A stretch of 64,000 nt of DNA. Origin: Enoplosus armatus. Taxonomy: Eukaryota; Chordata; Actinopteri; Centrarchiformes; Enoplosidae. This document shows positions 12,661 to 25,544 of the stretch, in pieces; position 1 is the stretch's first letter; every line of letters starts with the position of its first letter. Where the stretch lies: contig NC_092203.1 of assembly GCF_043641665.1 (NCBI RefSeq), positions 6,494,067 through 6,558,066 on the forward strand, read 5' to 3'. The position numbers were made by a program, and so were the translations under genes. The notes under the pieces were generated by a model, which ran no database searches, had not been told where the DNA came from, and saw nothing but the letters and a program-made list of their open reading frames with translations.

Positions 12661-15019
12661 CAGTCAAACATGTCTCCTTGTTCTGACCTGAAATTGTAGC
12701 ACCAGTCCTGGACCAATCAACACTTCTCTACGAAAGACTCAAATCTTTGCGAAACGTGATGGCATGGTTCTAACAAAACTCCTTATTATTATCAATAAAA
12801 ATGAAATTGCTGTCACATAAGTTAAGTTTTAATAAGGTTTAAACATTGTCTCTCTATATATCACTTATCTAATGTGATAACTTTGGATCTACACAGTTGT
12901 TTTTAATACAGTAGCAGAAAGACGACTTATTTTTGTATTTTAAAAGAAACAGACTCATGAGCTATGCTTTACACACACACACATACGCCATCGAGGAGCT
13001 GGCTTCTTCTTTTTCTAACCCTTGTTGTGTTATTTACTATTTGTTTACTCAAAAGACTTTTACTAAAAGACAAGAACACATATGGCTTTTGTGAATATGT
13101 AAAACACATAAAAACATATAGTAAAGAGTAAAAGTAAACTTGCTCCTTCCCGTATATTTAAAATGAAGTCAAAGTAAATATAGCTGTATATGAATATGCT
13201 TGCCAAGTGGAAGCCAAGATGGACGCTGGCCTGTTTGTTTTAAGTCTTTTTAGCATACTGAGCAGAGATGCAGCATTAATCACAAATGGCCACTGGTGAT
13301 GGATTTTAAAACATGTTTAGCGTGAATACAATCTGGATATGAAGAATCATTGTGTTGCTAAGGTATCCTGTGGACACGCATGTCCTATACCTTTTGAGCA
13401 GTGTGGATGTCATTTTAATAGATTCCGACAGGCACTTACACACACTGTAGATACAATTAATAATTAGAGTACAGTACGCTGCTCATTTCATTCCATTTAA
13501 CATGATCCAACATACTATTTCCAAAAAGGGCATCCAGTGTGTGTGTGGGTGCATTTTAGAGGAGCTATTTCAAATCTCTCCAAAGCCTGAATGTTGTATA
13601 ATCTCTGATGTAAAGAGTGTTTCTCTGACAGTCACAAACCTATCGGACACAAAGTAAGCAGCACATGGGGAGCTTTTATCCCATTGCTTTTTTAGGGGGT
13701 TGTACTGTAAAATGTATATCTATGCAGAGTGTCATAGGAGAGCTAAGACATTTATTTTTATGAAATGTAACAGATGTAATTGTTATCTATTGGATTCAAA
13801 TAATGTGTTTAAGGATCAGTAGTGGTCAGTTAGTTTTTTAATGAGCCATTCTCACTCTGTCTCCCAGTTCTTCCACCCCCCCCTCCCCCACGTCTCCCTC
13901 GGGACTCACCCCTGTCACCCAGAGTTTTCCCCACACAAAGCAGTCTATTAAAAAGCCTTTAGCGAGGCCATTCACTCAGAGTCTGCTTTCACAGAGATGA
14001 GGAAAGGGTTTAGGGTAAAGGTTGGAGTGTGTGTGAGTGTATGTGGGTTTGTTGATGTTTAGCATGTAAGGTCTGGGCCTTTGGGCCTGGAACATCATAC
14101 CCAGGGGTTTAGTGTGGCAATGTCCAATAATCCATATAATCCTATACAAACACATAAATAAATGTACTAATAATGCTAGTATTACACACTGTATATATTC
14201 TGTTCCTTATGCTTCAGATTGTAATTCATGTCTGACATAACATTTCTCCGATGTAACAAAAAGACGAGAAAAGTCGACACTGTTTGACTCCTGGAGGGGC
14301 CGTTCACAAGCACCAAACAAAATATAAAAACAGAGGATCTAAAGGATTTCCACTTTCAGCTCAGTGATAAGTGTTTGTCCATCACTGTACAGTCAGTAAA
14401 CACACAGGACTGCACTGTCAATCGTGTGTGTGTGTGTGTGTGTTTAAATAGTGAGCAGCAGCTTCCAGGATCACTGACTAGTCACCCACTTACACACACT
14501 TGCAGACTGAAAATTGTTTTATTTTAGTACAACATGCTGCTGCCCAAACAAAGACAGACCAAAACCGGATGATATGTGAAATGTCAGGAGTTTGTGAATG
14601 TCAAGGAAAACAATGACTACAGTTTTTGGGGGTTTTAAAATGTTGAAATCTCTTCTTGCTCTTGACAACTTGGATTACTTTGTGCTGTGGATTCACCATT
14701 AGGTCTGAATACAAAGCTCTATCAATATCTATATGTACTTTATATGTCTATTAAAGAAATATAAGAACAACATGGTTAATTTGTGTAAAGTTGATATATT
14801 TATAGTAAGTGTTATGCAAATGCTATTGGAAAATCTAATGCCATGAAGGTTTTTTGTCATGCTCCCTGAACGCCACCTGTAGGACACATTTTAACAGGGA
14901 CAACTTTAACAGGACAAATAAAGTTTTTACTCCACTGCTGACTACATTGATGCACGTGTCCTTTATGCTTTGGGAAATAGTTGAGACTGTTATTAGTTTT
15001 GACATTTTGGGTGGTTTTC
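12661..15019. other. Non-coding
   Basis: AT-rich sequence with one short (GT)n. A modest island at 13925-14000 (CTATTAAAAAGCCTTTAGCG) may be conserved. Nothing else was identified. Confidence 0.6.
14424..14443. repeat. (GT)n microsatellite
   Basis: A short pure GT run. Confidence 0.9.
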
Positions 15020-15185
15020 AGGCTACTTTTCATTCAACTGGGCCAATAAAATTATTTTTGGCGGCGTGTGCTAAATCAGGCTCTTTGGGAGTTTCCCCTG
15101 ATCAAAAGTTATGAGGTTACATTTGAATGAATTACCCCTCCTCTCCTCCAATTACAATAAACATCTGTTAGTCTGGAGGAGGAAG
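15020..15185. promoter_or_regulatory. Candidate conserved element
   Basis: It contains GGGCCAATAAAATTATTTTT, GGCGGCGTG, CCAATTACAATAAACATC and a CCTCCTCTCC tract. Supported by motif content only. Confidence 0.25.
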
Positions 15186-15942
15186 AAGAAGGAGGAATAA
15201 GTGAAGGCATTTTTGCATGCACATTATTTTAACAAATTATTTAAACCTTCACAACATCTCTCAATCTAGCAAACACAAATTGAGACTCTGTAGATCTGAG
15301 GGCCAAGGTCATGTAAGTCTCAATCTGAACATCCATCATTTTTTTACCCAGAGAGCATTTCTGTCAAGCTACTTTGCTAATAGCAGAGGCCAGGACAGAG
15401 AAGCAAGAGACACAGAGCAGGACAGAGCAATAGAAACCCACAGTTAGCCTTTGCACTCTCCCGTTTGAAGAAGATGAAGGGATCTGTTGGGGAGGAAGGT
15501 GAGATGGCAAACCCCTTCAACACCTTTGATGCTCAAACAGCAGCAGGAGATCAGAGACGACCAAATGGAGAAAAGGGAATGGAGGGAAGAGCAACAACAT
15601 ATTGCAAAGAGACGGGAGAGAAAGGAAACGTAGATGACAGTAGGACCACAGTAAGTGTTCCTGCAGCAGAAAGACGGAGCTGGAGATCCATGGCAGCAAT
15701 AACATCCATGTCAAAGATAGCTCTTTCCTTCATGTGGTAAGTGCACTGCTAGTGGGCTATGTCAAAGCAGTGCATTTAGTCCGGTGCTGTACTACTTGCT
15801 CACAAAAACACATGAAAGCTTCATAATAGCAAGGATCTCCATGCTCACGTTTGTGTGCGTTTACCACAGTAAGCAGATTGTCTAGCCAACATGCATCTTT
15901 CTGTCCAGCAGCCAAAAGGAAAATTACACCCTGGCATCGGCT

Positions 15943-15980
<38 letters not shown>

Positions 15981-18084
15981 TTGTATTGCTATTGCTATGA
16001 GGACCCTCAGTGACTAAATGCATTCCTTATTCCCTAACCCAAAAACAACTTTGATCATAACCCTTACCCTTACCTTTACCGTGCACACTTTCTTTAACAT
16101 TCCTGCGTTCAAAAATAAAACATGTTGCTTCAGGTACCAGAGAGTTTGACTAATGCATTCCACAGGGGTTTATAACACTATAAGGAGGTTATCATGACAA
16201 TAATCATGTTATCCTCTGTTCTGACAATCAGCAGGTAAACAGTAGAAATACAGGCTTCATTAATAAACCAATGGATAAAGGATACGTATGGCATTATTCT
16301 GTATTTGTCTAATTGTCAACAAATATCATGAAAAGACCAAAAGTAACCATGCATTAGTCCATCTCTCAATACTCGTCTCTGGCACTTAGTCCCAAATTCA
16401 TTTAAAAAGATATTGATTTAAAACACAACAACGGTTTAATTTGTCAGGATGATCTTGCCGGCAAAAATGTGACTATTCACATTCAGTTCAATACACAACA
16501 AAATACTACACAAACCAACACACACACACACAGTTTACTAAAGCACACACACTCACGGTTTGCAGTGGGATGAGAGATGGATGGGCAAATATTGAGCTGT
16601 GACAGAGTAAACAATGCCCTGGTAACCAGATGGCTGGACTGACACACACACACGTCCATCAAATCTCAATAGCTGGTGGCTCAAAAGAAAAATATTGTAG
16701 GGAGAGACAGAATGAGTCTTGTTTTGAAGCCGAGATATCCTCAACCCATTTATCATTGTCTCTTTCCAGATCTGAACATCCTTCTCTACCTCCACCATTC
16801 AACACTTTCTTCTTCCTTTGCTACAATTCTTTATCTCCTCTTTCTGCCTCCTGCTCTTCCTGACAGCTACAGAGGTGACAGACCCACATGCCTCGAGATG
16901 AAATACACATTTGGATAGATAAGGCCTTTGGAGAATAACATCACAGAGAAAATGGAAAGATATTTTAAAGAATAAACTTTAACGACCCTACATTTTAGGC
17001 TTAAAAACATTGAATAATTAAAGGAGGAAGTAACAAAAGGAAGGACACATCTCAATGCAATAAACATTCTTATCAAGAAGAAAATGATCACCAAGTCTCA
17101 TCAACAGAGTGATGAAAGCATACTGTAGCTATACAGACAACAGATGTGTGCTGATGCTCAGAGAGCCACTGGTACAGAACTGTGGACAGCTCCTTCACTG
17201 CTGACAGTCTTGGCTTCAGCACCACGGTCAGCGACACTTATACAGACTATATTTTCTGTCCATATTTAGGGAGCAAAGCACTAAAGATGCACTGGTACAA
17301 GTATTACGGCTTTTGATACTGTGACGGACAAATTCATTTGGCAGAAACGACCCACAGACTGACTTTGCTTTATATGATCACCGTGAAAACATGCAGCAGA
17401 TACACAAGTCCTCACCATATTGCAAATTTATAGTAATCCTTCTGGCGCCACTGTAAGGCCAAAGTTTAGATACCTTTTGTGTGATAAATGCAGGCTTTAT
17501 TCCGCTTGATGCACTTTTTTCAGCCTCAATTAAAATAAGTATGTTAAGCAGCTAAACTGTATCATATCCAACACTTCAGAGGTAACACTACCTGAACCAG
17601 GCCTGATTTTAATTAAAGGGCACTGTAAGCCAAAAGTTCTTTTGAGACTGTTTCAGGAAGTAGTAGGTTTCAAAACAATAAGGCTTTTAGGACCAGCACA
17701 CACGAAAAAGAGATCCTGTAATTCCCTGCAACACACACACCTGTCAGCTGTTAAATATGCTGAGCATCTATCTTCCATAGGGCAGCGCTCCAGCCCCATC
17801 ACAGTTGTACACAGAGCAGGCTAATAGACCCATGATTACAGAGCACATCACCCTCCCCGGTCCTCTTTCTATCAGTCTCAAACCCGTTTACCTCCCCTCC
17901 TGGCTCTCTCTCTTCCCATCTTCATTAAGGAATCGACAGATGTGGGATTACTGTAACTGAAGCTACAGATGTCGAAACCTTCAAGTCCTCAGTGTTGTGT
18001 CCTTTATCCATATTTCCCTTTATCCATAGTAGCATTTTGGTTCACTTGTAGATTCAGGCTGCCAAAATGATCTTTGCTTTCTTG
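15186..18084. other. Non-coding
   Basis: Contains the (CA)n at 15946 and scattered short CA runs. A 91-codon plus frame at 15465-15740 has no recognisable domain and looks accidental. Confidence 0.6.
15946..15978. repeat. (CA)n microsatellite
   Basis: A pure CA run of about 33 bases. Confidence 0.95.
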
Positions 18085-18240
18085 CAGAGAGTTAGATGAG
18101 AAGATCGATTCCACTCACATGTCTGTATGCTAAATATAAGACTGGAGGTAGTAGCTTGTTAGCTTAGCTAAGCATAAAGACTTGAAACAGGGGCAAACAG
18201 CAGACTCTGTCCAAAGGTAACAAAATCTATCTACCAACTG
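18085..18240 (+). mobile_element. Percomorph interspersed repeat (TTAGCTTAGC..AGCATAAAGACT family)
   Basis: GAGAGTTAGATGAGAAGAT, then CCACTC.CATGTCTGTATGCT, TTAGCTTAGCTAAGCATAAA, GAAACAGGGGCAAACAG and CTCTGTCCAAAGGTAACAAA follow the order of a common fish repeat I remember from perch-like genomes. The copy is degenerate and 3'-truncated. Family and class are not assigned. Confidence 0.65.
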
Positions 18241-18919
18241 GGTCACGGGGGTCTCCGTGAGTTAGTGAAGTGCATCCTGCCACAACACACAAATTTGAGT
18301 CATATGGATAAATCCTGGTGTGTGTGTGTGTTTCTCTCTTGCTCTCCACACCCTGTAGTTTGTTCTTTTTAACTGAGCTGATCGATAAAAGTAGATGTTA
18401 CTCTTTAATAACAACCTTTCCCTTTACTTCCTTCATGCTGATTTTGGATTAACCCTCATCCATTTGGTTTTGTGCCAACATCTATTTAGCCAGTCTTATT
18501 TATATTTAAAAATGATGTCAGTCCAAAATTACAATAATGAGTCATCTATGGAGGGATCTGGTCACGTGAGATGAAATCTATTTAGTTGCAAGTCAAAATA
18601 TTTTGCAGAACCATAATGGAGAAGGTCAGACCTTTTAAAAGGCATTATTTCAAAATATTTACATAACATTAGGTCAGAGGGACGTTTAATTCCCAGATGG
18701 CACAGAAGACATTCACTTTTACAACTAATATTGAAACACTTGATGAACATACAGTATACTGCATCAATAAAAGTATGGAAAGTTTCTCTTTTTTTCCTGC
18801 TTTGTGTTTAGACAGCAGCCTAATTGTGTAACAGATCTCACTCTGTCTCTTTAAAGACATTTTGTGATGCAACAGCAAAGTGATAATGTGTCGTTTCAAT
18901 CAAGACACAATGCAGATAA

Positions 18920-19345
18920 GGGTACCACTTTCTGATAAGGCACACATAATATAGAGTTTATGAATTGTAACACCTTTACTAATAGTTAATGAATAATTTA
19001 CTAACGCTCTACAGATCAGTAATAAGCCTTCAATTAGAACAAACTTGAATGGACAATTTGATCACTTACCCTATGTAAAAGGGCTGCATAGTATCTAATA
19101 ATTAATTCATTAATTAATTAAATTAACTTATTAACATTGAGGCCTGCAGAGTAAATGGCTTATTAACTTTGAACAAAGCAAAGACAAACCTGCTGAAGGA
19201 GGATATAAATGGATGGCTCTCTGGCTCATTACAAATCAATTAACACATTACCCAGTTATGACATGGTACAAACATTAATAACTTATTTAGTAACTAATGC
19301 ATTAGTTACAACTCAAACCCCCTTATAAAAGTACTTAGACACTTC
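18920..19345. mobile_element. Candidate MITE with TACCACTTT..AAGG ends
   Basis: The AT-rich block starts GGTACCACTTTCTGATAAGG and ends CCCCCTTATAAAAGTACTTA. The reverse complement of the end (AAGTACTTTTATAAGGGGG) loosely matches the start, as terminal inverted repeats would. The interior is full of TTAATTAATT and TTATTAAC runs typical of non-autonomous fish DNA elements. It contains no protein. Confidence 0.4.
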
Positions 19346-19544
19346 CCTTAATCTCACAAAGCTCAGGCTCAGCTCAGGTATCAGTATGATGGTTTAAGGC
19401 GTCCATATTAGGCTTTATGAGTGATGTGTCACCAATTTGAAATACAGCAAGCTGCGGTCAAATAAATACAAAAACTACTTCGTCAAAGCAGATCCTTTGA
19501 TGCCAACATATTTACCACACACACACACTCGCACATGCACACGC

Positions 19545-19825
19545 ACGCTTACAATTACCATATGTTGTTGTGGCGTCTTTGTATTTGAGGCCTAACCTGT
19601 ATAATAGGTGTCACATTAGCAAGACAACAAATCAAACCGTCCTTCATTTCCCAGGCCTCTCCTCTGCTCCACAGCTGTAGGCCTCTCTTTGTTGTCAGGG
19701 GAGTTTCTAATTAATATGATAAATAAGATGGCGAGTTCGACTCCCTGATGCTTTTTAATTGGAGGAAGCCTTGAATGGCACGCGGGCAGAGGCAGAGATT
19801 AGCGGGTTATTTGTGAGTGTTTTGT
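19545..19825. promoter_or_regulatory. Candidate conserved element
   Basis: A unique block with CATTAGCAAGACAACAAATC, TCTAATTAATATGATAAATA, CTTTTTAATTGGAGG and GAGATTAGCGGG. It lies between two (CA)n tracts and is free of repeats. Confidence 0.35.
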
Positions 19826-19906
19826 ATGAGAAGGGGAGAGAGAGAGAGACAATTTTTATCCTTGCAGTGATTTCCTGTCTCATTGTGATACTCGACTCAA
19901 CTCAAA

Positions 19907-19932
19907 ACACACACACACACACACACACACAC
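19907..19932. repeat. (CA)n microsatellite
   Basis: A pure CA run of about 26 bases. Confidence 0.95.
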
Positions 19933-20393
19933 CACCACCAGCAGTTTTGAGAGACAGCTGACAGTCATAGAGCTGCCATGTTAGCGCTTCCTCACACTCA
20001 AAACCACATTCACATAGTTCCGTTTCCCCATCAGCTTCAATAACACACACCATTTACTCAAACCCAACAGTTTGACCATCTGCCAGTGCACTGACACCAC
20101 AAAATGTCAATTCATATGAATATGATAGAAAGTAAAGCCATAAATTCTCACTTTGAATGATTTCGTGAACATTGACAAAATCATTTGAACCTAAAATTTC
20201 AGTTGAGTTGAATGTTTGCAACTTTAGTTTTTCACAGTGTTTAGCAGTGCTTGATGTAGTGCATGATCTATGTGTGTGTGCGCAACCTTCATGGTATACT
20301 ATACACCACCTACGGAACACAACAAATTCGGTCGAATATCTGACAGCTTTGCCTCAAGCGTCTACGTATCACCAGCCCACTTCTCTTCAACAA

Positions 20394-20618
20394 ACACACA
20401 CACACACACACACACACATACACTTTCTACTCTGATCTCCTCATCCTCAGCTAATCCTGCTCCATCTAAATCAGAGCAAACAGCCCGCAGGGGACAAACC
20501 GCCGTTGTTTTGCGCCCATCTAATCCTTCTCTCCATCATTCTCATCTCCTTCTTATGTCTGACAAGGCTCCTCAACATCAGTGGAGATCAACAAAACCGC
20601 AACTGTGTGTGTTTGTGT

Positions 20619-20650
<32 letters not shown>
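20394..20650. repeat. (CA)n and (GT)n microsatellites flanking a 185-bp unique block
   Basis: CA at 20394-20418 and interrupted GT at 20604-20650 are in opposite sense, so they form a potential inverted-repeat pair around unique sequence. Confidence 0.9.
20440..20545. promoter_or_regulatory. Candidate conserved element between inverted microsatellites
   Basis: CTAATCCTGC and CATCTAATCC (OTX/bicoid-like TAATCC) flank GGGACAAACCGCCGTTGTTT. The block sits between the 20394 CA and 20604 GT runs. Confidence 0.25.
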
Positions 20651-20851
20651 CAAGAGAGAGTGAATGGTGAAACAACCACAGCAATCCAAAAGGGATTTAA
20701 CTCCAGTTTCTCCGGGCCTATTTTAGTGTCGCGTGTCAAGACTCAACAACTAAGAAAATCCCGTCTGGCTGGACAGTCAAACCTCTCTCTGTCTCTTTCT
20801 GAGAAATTAGAGCGTGGTTCTCCAGAGTAAATTCCTCTTCCTGGCACCGCT

Positions 20852-21280
20852 GATGGTGTCAGAAGAGGAGGAAGGAGGAGAAAGGAAAAGACAAAGAATG
20901 TAGAGGAGCGGGAAGGAGGAGATAGGAGATGAAGAGAGATTAGTGGATGAGAGAGGAGATGTGAGGAGAGAAGAGGAGACGAGAGGCAAAGTAAACAGAA
21001 GAGCAAAATGAAGAAAAAAAGAGAGATGATGGGAGATTATTGGATGAGGGAACAGATGTAAGAGAGGAGGTGATGGAAAGGCTGGAGGAGAGGGAAGGAG
21101 AGATGAGGAGCAGAGATAAATAGGAGAGAAGAAAATCAAAAGAGATGAAACGAGCTTATTGGATGAAGCAAAAAGAAAGGAGGTGAGGAGACAAGGAGAT
21201 GTAAAGAAAGGAGTAGAGGGAAGGAAAGGAAACTAAAAAAGACAACTTAAAACAGAAGAGGAGGTGATAAGAAAAGTGAA
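20852..21280 (+). repeat. Degenerate purine-rich minisatellite, block 1
   Basis: The plus strand is almost pure A+G (GGAGGA, GAGATG, GAGGAGA). Anchor motifs recur at intervals: GATTAGTGGATGAGAG (20939), GATTATTGGATGAGGG (21035) and GCTTATTGGATGAAGC (21154). That suggests a unit of about 100-120 bases. Long open frames on both strands are by-products. Confidence 0.8.
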
Positions 21281-21814
21281 GACCTTAACCAATCCTTTAA
21301 TTACACAACTTTACAATTAAATGAAACTTAATGATTTCAAATAAGAGACTGATCTCCAAGTCCCCAAATATAAACCCTTTCTTTGACATTTTTCACTATT
21401 TTTTCATTTAAAAAGTTCAACTGGAAGTGTCCCTATCACTCTGCTCCTTCCAAGCCAGATTCTCAGTTTTGCCTGACCTATTAGAAACTACACAAACACG
21501 CCTGCGATTCAGAGCACTGTACAATATTTTGGACCAAAAATAAAAACCCTGTCATCTAACACTTCAGCTAAACAAGTGAGTCACTGCTGCAACAGAGAGA
21601 AGACAGGAGTCAGCTGAGCCACAGAGGCTCCTCTGCCTGACAGAAAGCATACCGGCTGTGAACATGGCTCCATGCGCTCTGCACTGAAATCTGAACTTCA
21701 TTTCTATGGGAGGCTGGGGCTGAGACCTCTAGAAAGCAGTCTGCTCAGGACCTTCAGACTAACAGTGTACAGAGCTTTCTTTGATACTGATAAAAGTCTG
21801 GAAGTTTTGGAATA
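21281..21814. other. Ordinary sequence between the two purine-rich blocks
   Basis: About 535 bases without purine bias and without a recognised gene or repeat. Confidence 0.7.
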
Positions 21815-22346
21815 TGAAAGGAAATATGAGAGGAGAGGATGAACAGCAGAGATGAAAAGAGAATATTGGAGGAGAAGATGTAAGGCCAGAAGAATGAGAT
21901 GAAGGGAAAGGGGAGGAGAGGAGAGATTTTAAGGTAGAAGAAAAGAAGAGATGAAGAGGTATTATTGGAGGAAGGAGAAGATATAAAAGAGGAAGTGATG
22001 GAAGAGAAAATAAAAAGAGGAGATGAGAGAAGAAGGGAGGGGAGGAGAGAAGATATAAAGAGGAGAGAAAAGGAAGTAAAAAAGAAGGGAGGAGAGGAAA
22101 TTAGATCTAAAGAGGAGAGAGGACAAGGGAAGGAGAGAAGAGGAGAGGACATATAATGAAAAGAGGAGACAAGGAAAGAAGAGGAGAAGACATCTCAAGA
22201 GAAGAGGAGACAAGGAGAGGAGATATAAAGAGGACAGGAGACAAGTGAAGGAGGGGGGAGGATAAGAGCAATGGTAAAGGAGAGGAGACAAAGCAAAGAG
22301 GAAAGGAGAGATAAAGAGTAGGAGAGGAGGTAAAAGAGGAGAGGAG

Positions 22347-22350
<4 letters not shown>
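21815..22350 (+). repeat. Degenerate purine-rich minisatellite, block 2
   Basis: This continues the 20.85 kb array after about 535 bases of ordinary sequence. It shows the same GGAGAAGATGTAAG, TATTATTGGAGGAAGG, GGAAGTGATGGAAGAG and GGAGACAAGGAGAGGAG units. It ends directly against a (CA)n microsatellite at 22350-22382. Confidence 0.8.

Positions 22351-22382
<32 letters not shown>
22350..22382. repeat. (CA)n microsatellite
   Basis: A pure CA run joined to the end of the purine-rich array. Confidence 0.95.
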
Positions 22383-22384
<2 letters not shown>

Positions 22385-22385
<1 letters not shown>

Positions 22386-22530
22386 TGGCACTTTGCTACA
22401 GCAGCATTTAAAGCTGTAATGACAGGCCAGAGAGTGATAAGAGACTCTGAGTGGAGAGGCCACTATAGCTGCTCTCCTCTCCCTGCTAACAACTGTAATT
22501 ATCCAAACTCCACACTCACTACTATTGATC
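22385..22530. promoter_or_regulatory. Candidate conserved element
   Basis: GCATTTAAAGCTGTAATGAC and AACAACTGTAATTATCC occur in unique sequence immediately after the purine array. Confidence 0.25.
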
Positions 22531-24839
22531 TCTCCCTCCCCCCTCCTCCCCCGGCCCGAGTGCGTGTGAGTGTCTATGTCTCTCTCTCTCTCTCTCCCTC
22601 TGTCGGGGTGGCAGTAGAGTGCGTCCCTCTCAGCACAAGAGTTGTTCACACCTGCTGCCGGTAGATGTGGAGAGCAGCGACAAGGACTTGGACAAATACG
22701 TGACAGCCACAAAACACAAATATTGGTGCAGCTCCGATGTTCCCTCACGGTGTGTATGAAGCATGACGAGAGTGTGTGTGTGTGTGTGTGTGCTCTCATG
22801 TCTCTCACACCTGGTTTGGAGAACGTGGCGACAGCTTAGCAACAACAGTGTTGTGACATACAGTGTTATGTGTGTTAATATGTGTGTGTGTGTGTTCTTT
22901 TCAATTAAAATGTCCTCACAAGGATAGAAAGATAAAGAGAACTGAATCCAAAGTGACTGGTTCTTGCTTCTTATTTAGCTCATATGTATATTAAAATAGC
23001 ATATTTTCTTGTTAATGTTTCGAATAATATTAATATATATATATCATATAAATAAAGGCCAGTTTGCTCTCTTTTCTATTGCTGACATGATTCTATTTTG
23101 TGATTTGGAGCCTTGTAGTATAGGACTTTACAACCATATGAGCCACAAAAATAGTGTCTTTCTCTGGGAAAATATCTTTGTACATTGATCAAACGATCCC
23201 AACTCAAGGTGCACTTATTGTTTTCCAAAGCTTTGACTTTGGTGTCTTTAGCCAATATCCTGCCTCACTCTGACATCCATCTTTAATCTATAATGTGCAT
23301 GTGAACACAGCAAACGTCTGGTAGCTCTTCCTCTAAACACAAGTCAGGAAACTTTACATTTATTTGTAATAATCAGAGAGAAAGGAGGGAGTCAGGCTGA
23401 GTGAGACTGTTCTCCCAAGAAAAACAACAGCATTTTATTCAAGTGTTATATATTTTATTTCCATCGGGAGGAAAAGAGAATAGTTTGACATTGTTATACT
23501 GCACTTTGACACGGGAGACCACAGTTCCATTTCCTCCTAGAAGTTTCTTTTAAACTATGATTGTTCCCAAACCTTAACCAAGTAGTTATTTTAATGACGG
23601 CAACACACATCCCCAAACCTCAACAATGCAGCAACTTTAATCCAAACCACAATGTTTTCCTAACCATAGGCAAGAACTAAACCTCAACCACAGTGCTGTC
23701 AGATCAGAAAACGCTTGTGTGTGTCACTCAGGAGAGAAATTACAAACCATATTGTTGTTTAATCAACCACCAACTGAAACAAACCAAAAAGTCCTCACAC
23801 ACACATCGAAGATACATTTCTTTAATAAAGTGACAATGCCCTCTCACGGTAAAGAGCCTTCATCTTAACTTGACCAGCATGCATTTTGAGGGCTTTGAGG
23901 TTTGTTTGAGGGGGCTTTCAAAGGGTTTCATGAGTCCAAATCTTTCAGCCAGTAGAGGAGCATGACAACATGAACACATTTCACCGGACAGTGATGATAA
24001 CCTTGTGCAGGTGTAACAAGAGGATGACATTAAACGTGTCCTTCCACCTAACAGAGATAAGAGGTTTCAGACATCCCAGTCTCTGATGGTATTCAATTGT
24101 GTGGCTTAATCAGGCTAAAGCTCCAAAATCATTGAAATCAGGAGATAGCAAAACACCTCCCTGACACAGAGCAAAGATAAAGACAGTTATTTTTATTAGC
24201 ACTTAGTAAGACATAAAGGGAAATTAAGCTGAGGAGTTTTTGTCAAGCCACTAACCATGTCAAATTCTTCACACAAGCTAAAATAAAATCTATTTCCCAG
24301 ATTTGTTGAGTGGTTTGACCACCTACTGAGCTTTTCTTCAAAAAGACACCTCCAAACTTAATGAAACATTTATTTTACCTTTTGATTTTCTTCTTCTAAG
24401 CACTTTGAAACTAAGTTTTGTATTACTAATTAAAGTTTACATATGGAAACGTACCAAAAAAAAAAGGTAAAAACAACAAAGCTTTAAAGTTGGTTTTTAA
24501 TGAGGCACGCTAACAACACTAATAAGTCATTATTAGAGAAGATAAAAGTGTACAAAATGTATTTCCCACTGTGGCAAAGACCTGAAGAAGAAAAATAGAG
24601 TGAAATTGAAAATGTCAGGGCTTTAAGTGTTGAAACTAATCAGGCAAGCTGTCATTATAAAGGCAAGGTTAATAGCTGCTGACAGAATCACCTTCAGCAG
24701 ACACCAAGATAAGAAAAGGTCTTTTTATTAGCGCAGATACACACACACATATACATACAGTTGTGTATCTGAGCACATATAAATACTCCGGAGAATCGAT
24801 GTGGGAGATTCAGTTGCTGTGCATCTCCTGTTGTAGCCA
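22531..24839. other. Non-coding
   Basis: Short CT- and GT-rich runs at 22570-22600, 22771-22792 and 22880-22896, then AT-rich unique sequence. No gene was recognised. Confidence 0.65.
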
Positions 24840-25230
24840 TATGTGGACCATCAGATAGGACCATTCAGCAGGGGGAAGGATTTACAAGTCGCGCCGTGGC
24901 CTCGACACCCACACAAAACCCCTCTTTTGTTCCCCCATCACCTGTTCCAGATTTATGACGTCCAATTACAAACGCGGATGCTAACAGTATTCCCCATTAG
25001 CCTATCAAATGCTTTAGTGGTTGTTGCCTCAAAAGGGTTATCTGGCCTTTCAGCAGGGGTGTAACCAATTTATGGCCCCCCCAAGAAGATGTGAACAAAG
25101 ACCTCCCTGGCTCTGCTTTTTGTTTTCCTGCACCGCTCCCCAAGACAGGTAATTAACAGGGAAGGAGTTTGTGGTTAATTTGCGAGATAATTATCTAAAT
25201 TAAACTGCCTTTCGTCACACGGGGGCTCTA
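24840..25230. promoter_or_regulatory. Candidate conserved element with SOX and homeodomain sites
   Basis: About 390 unique bases with GAACAAAG (AACAAAG at 25094-25100), CAGGTAATTAACAGG, GAGATAATTATC, CCCCTCTTTTGTTCCCCC and CCAATTACAAACGCGG. It is the most motif-rich stretch of this part of the desert. Confidence 0.4.
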
Positions 25231-25544
25231 TCTCTCTCTCTCTTACTCGCCTGCATGCTCGCAATCTCTCTCTATCATTTGATGAGGGTGGTCAGGGTAT
25301 TGTGCCGCTGTAGAAACAAAACCAGTAATGACATGTTCTTCTTTCTTTCCTTTTGTTTTCTTCCGCTTTGTTTTGCTTTTTCTTTGTTTTTTAGTCAGAG
25401 AAGAAGTAAATGAAGAGGGTAAAGGAGCAGGGAGAGAGAGATACTGAGGAACACAGAAAGAGAGGGAGATAACGGAGAGAATCAGTTTACTTACAGACTT
25501 TACCAGATGACAAAAGAGAACAGTGCCATTAACACACACTATAA

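Noticed and set aside
15465..15740. A 91-codon frame beginning MKKMKGSVGEEGEM
   Set aside because: No homologue recognised, no splice context or domain, and an equally long antisense frame; treated as chance.
19730..19755. GAGTTCGACTCCC, resembling a tRNA B box
   Set aside because: No A box at the right distance and no foldable acceptor stem; lies in a candidate conserved element.
21754..22808. Several 130-230 codon minus-strand frames rich in Ser, Leu and Pro
   Set aside because: They are the complement of the purine-rich minisatellite plus CA runs; low-complexity sequence with no domain.
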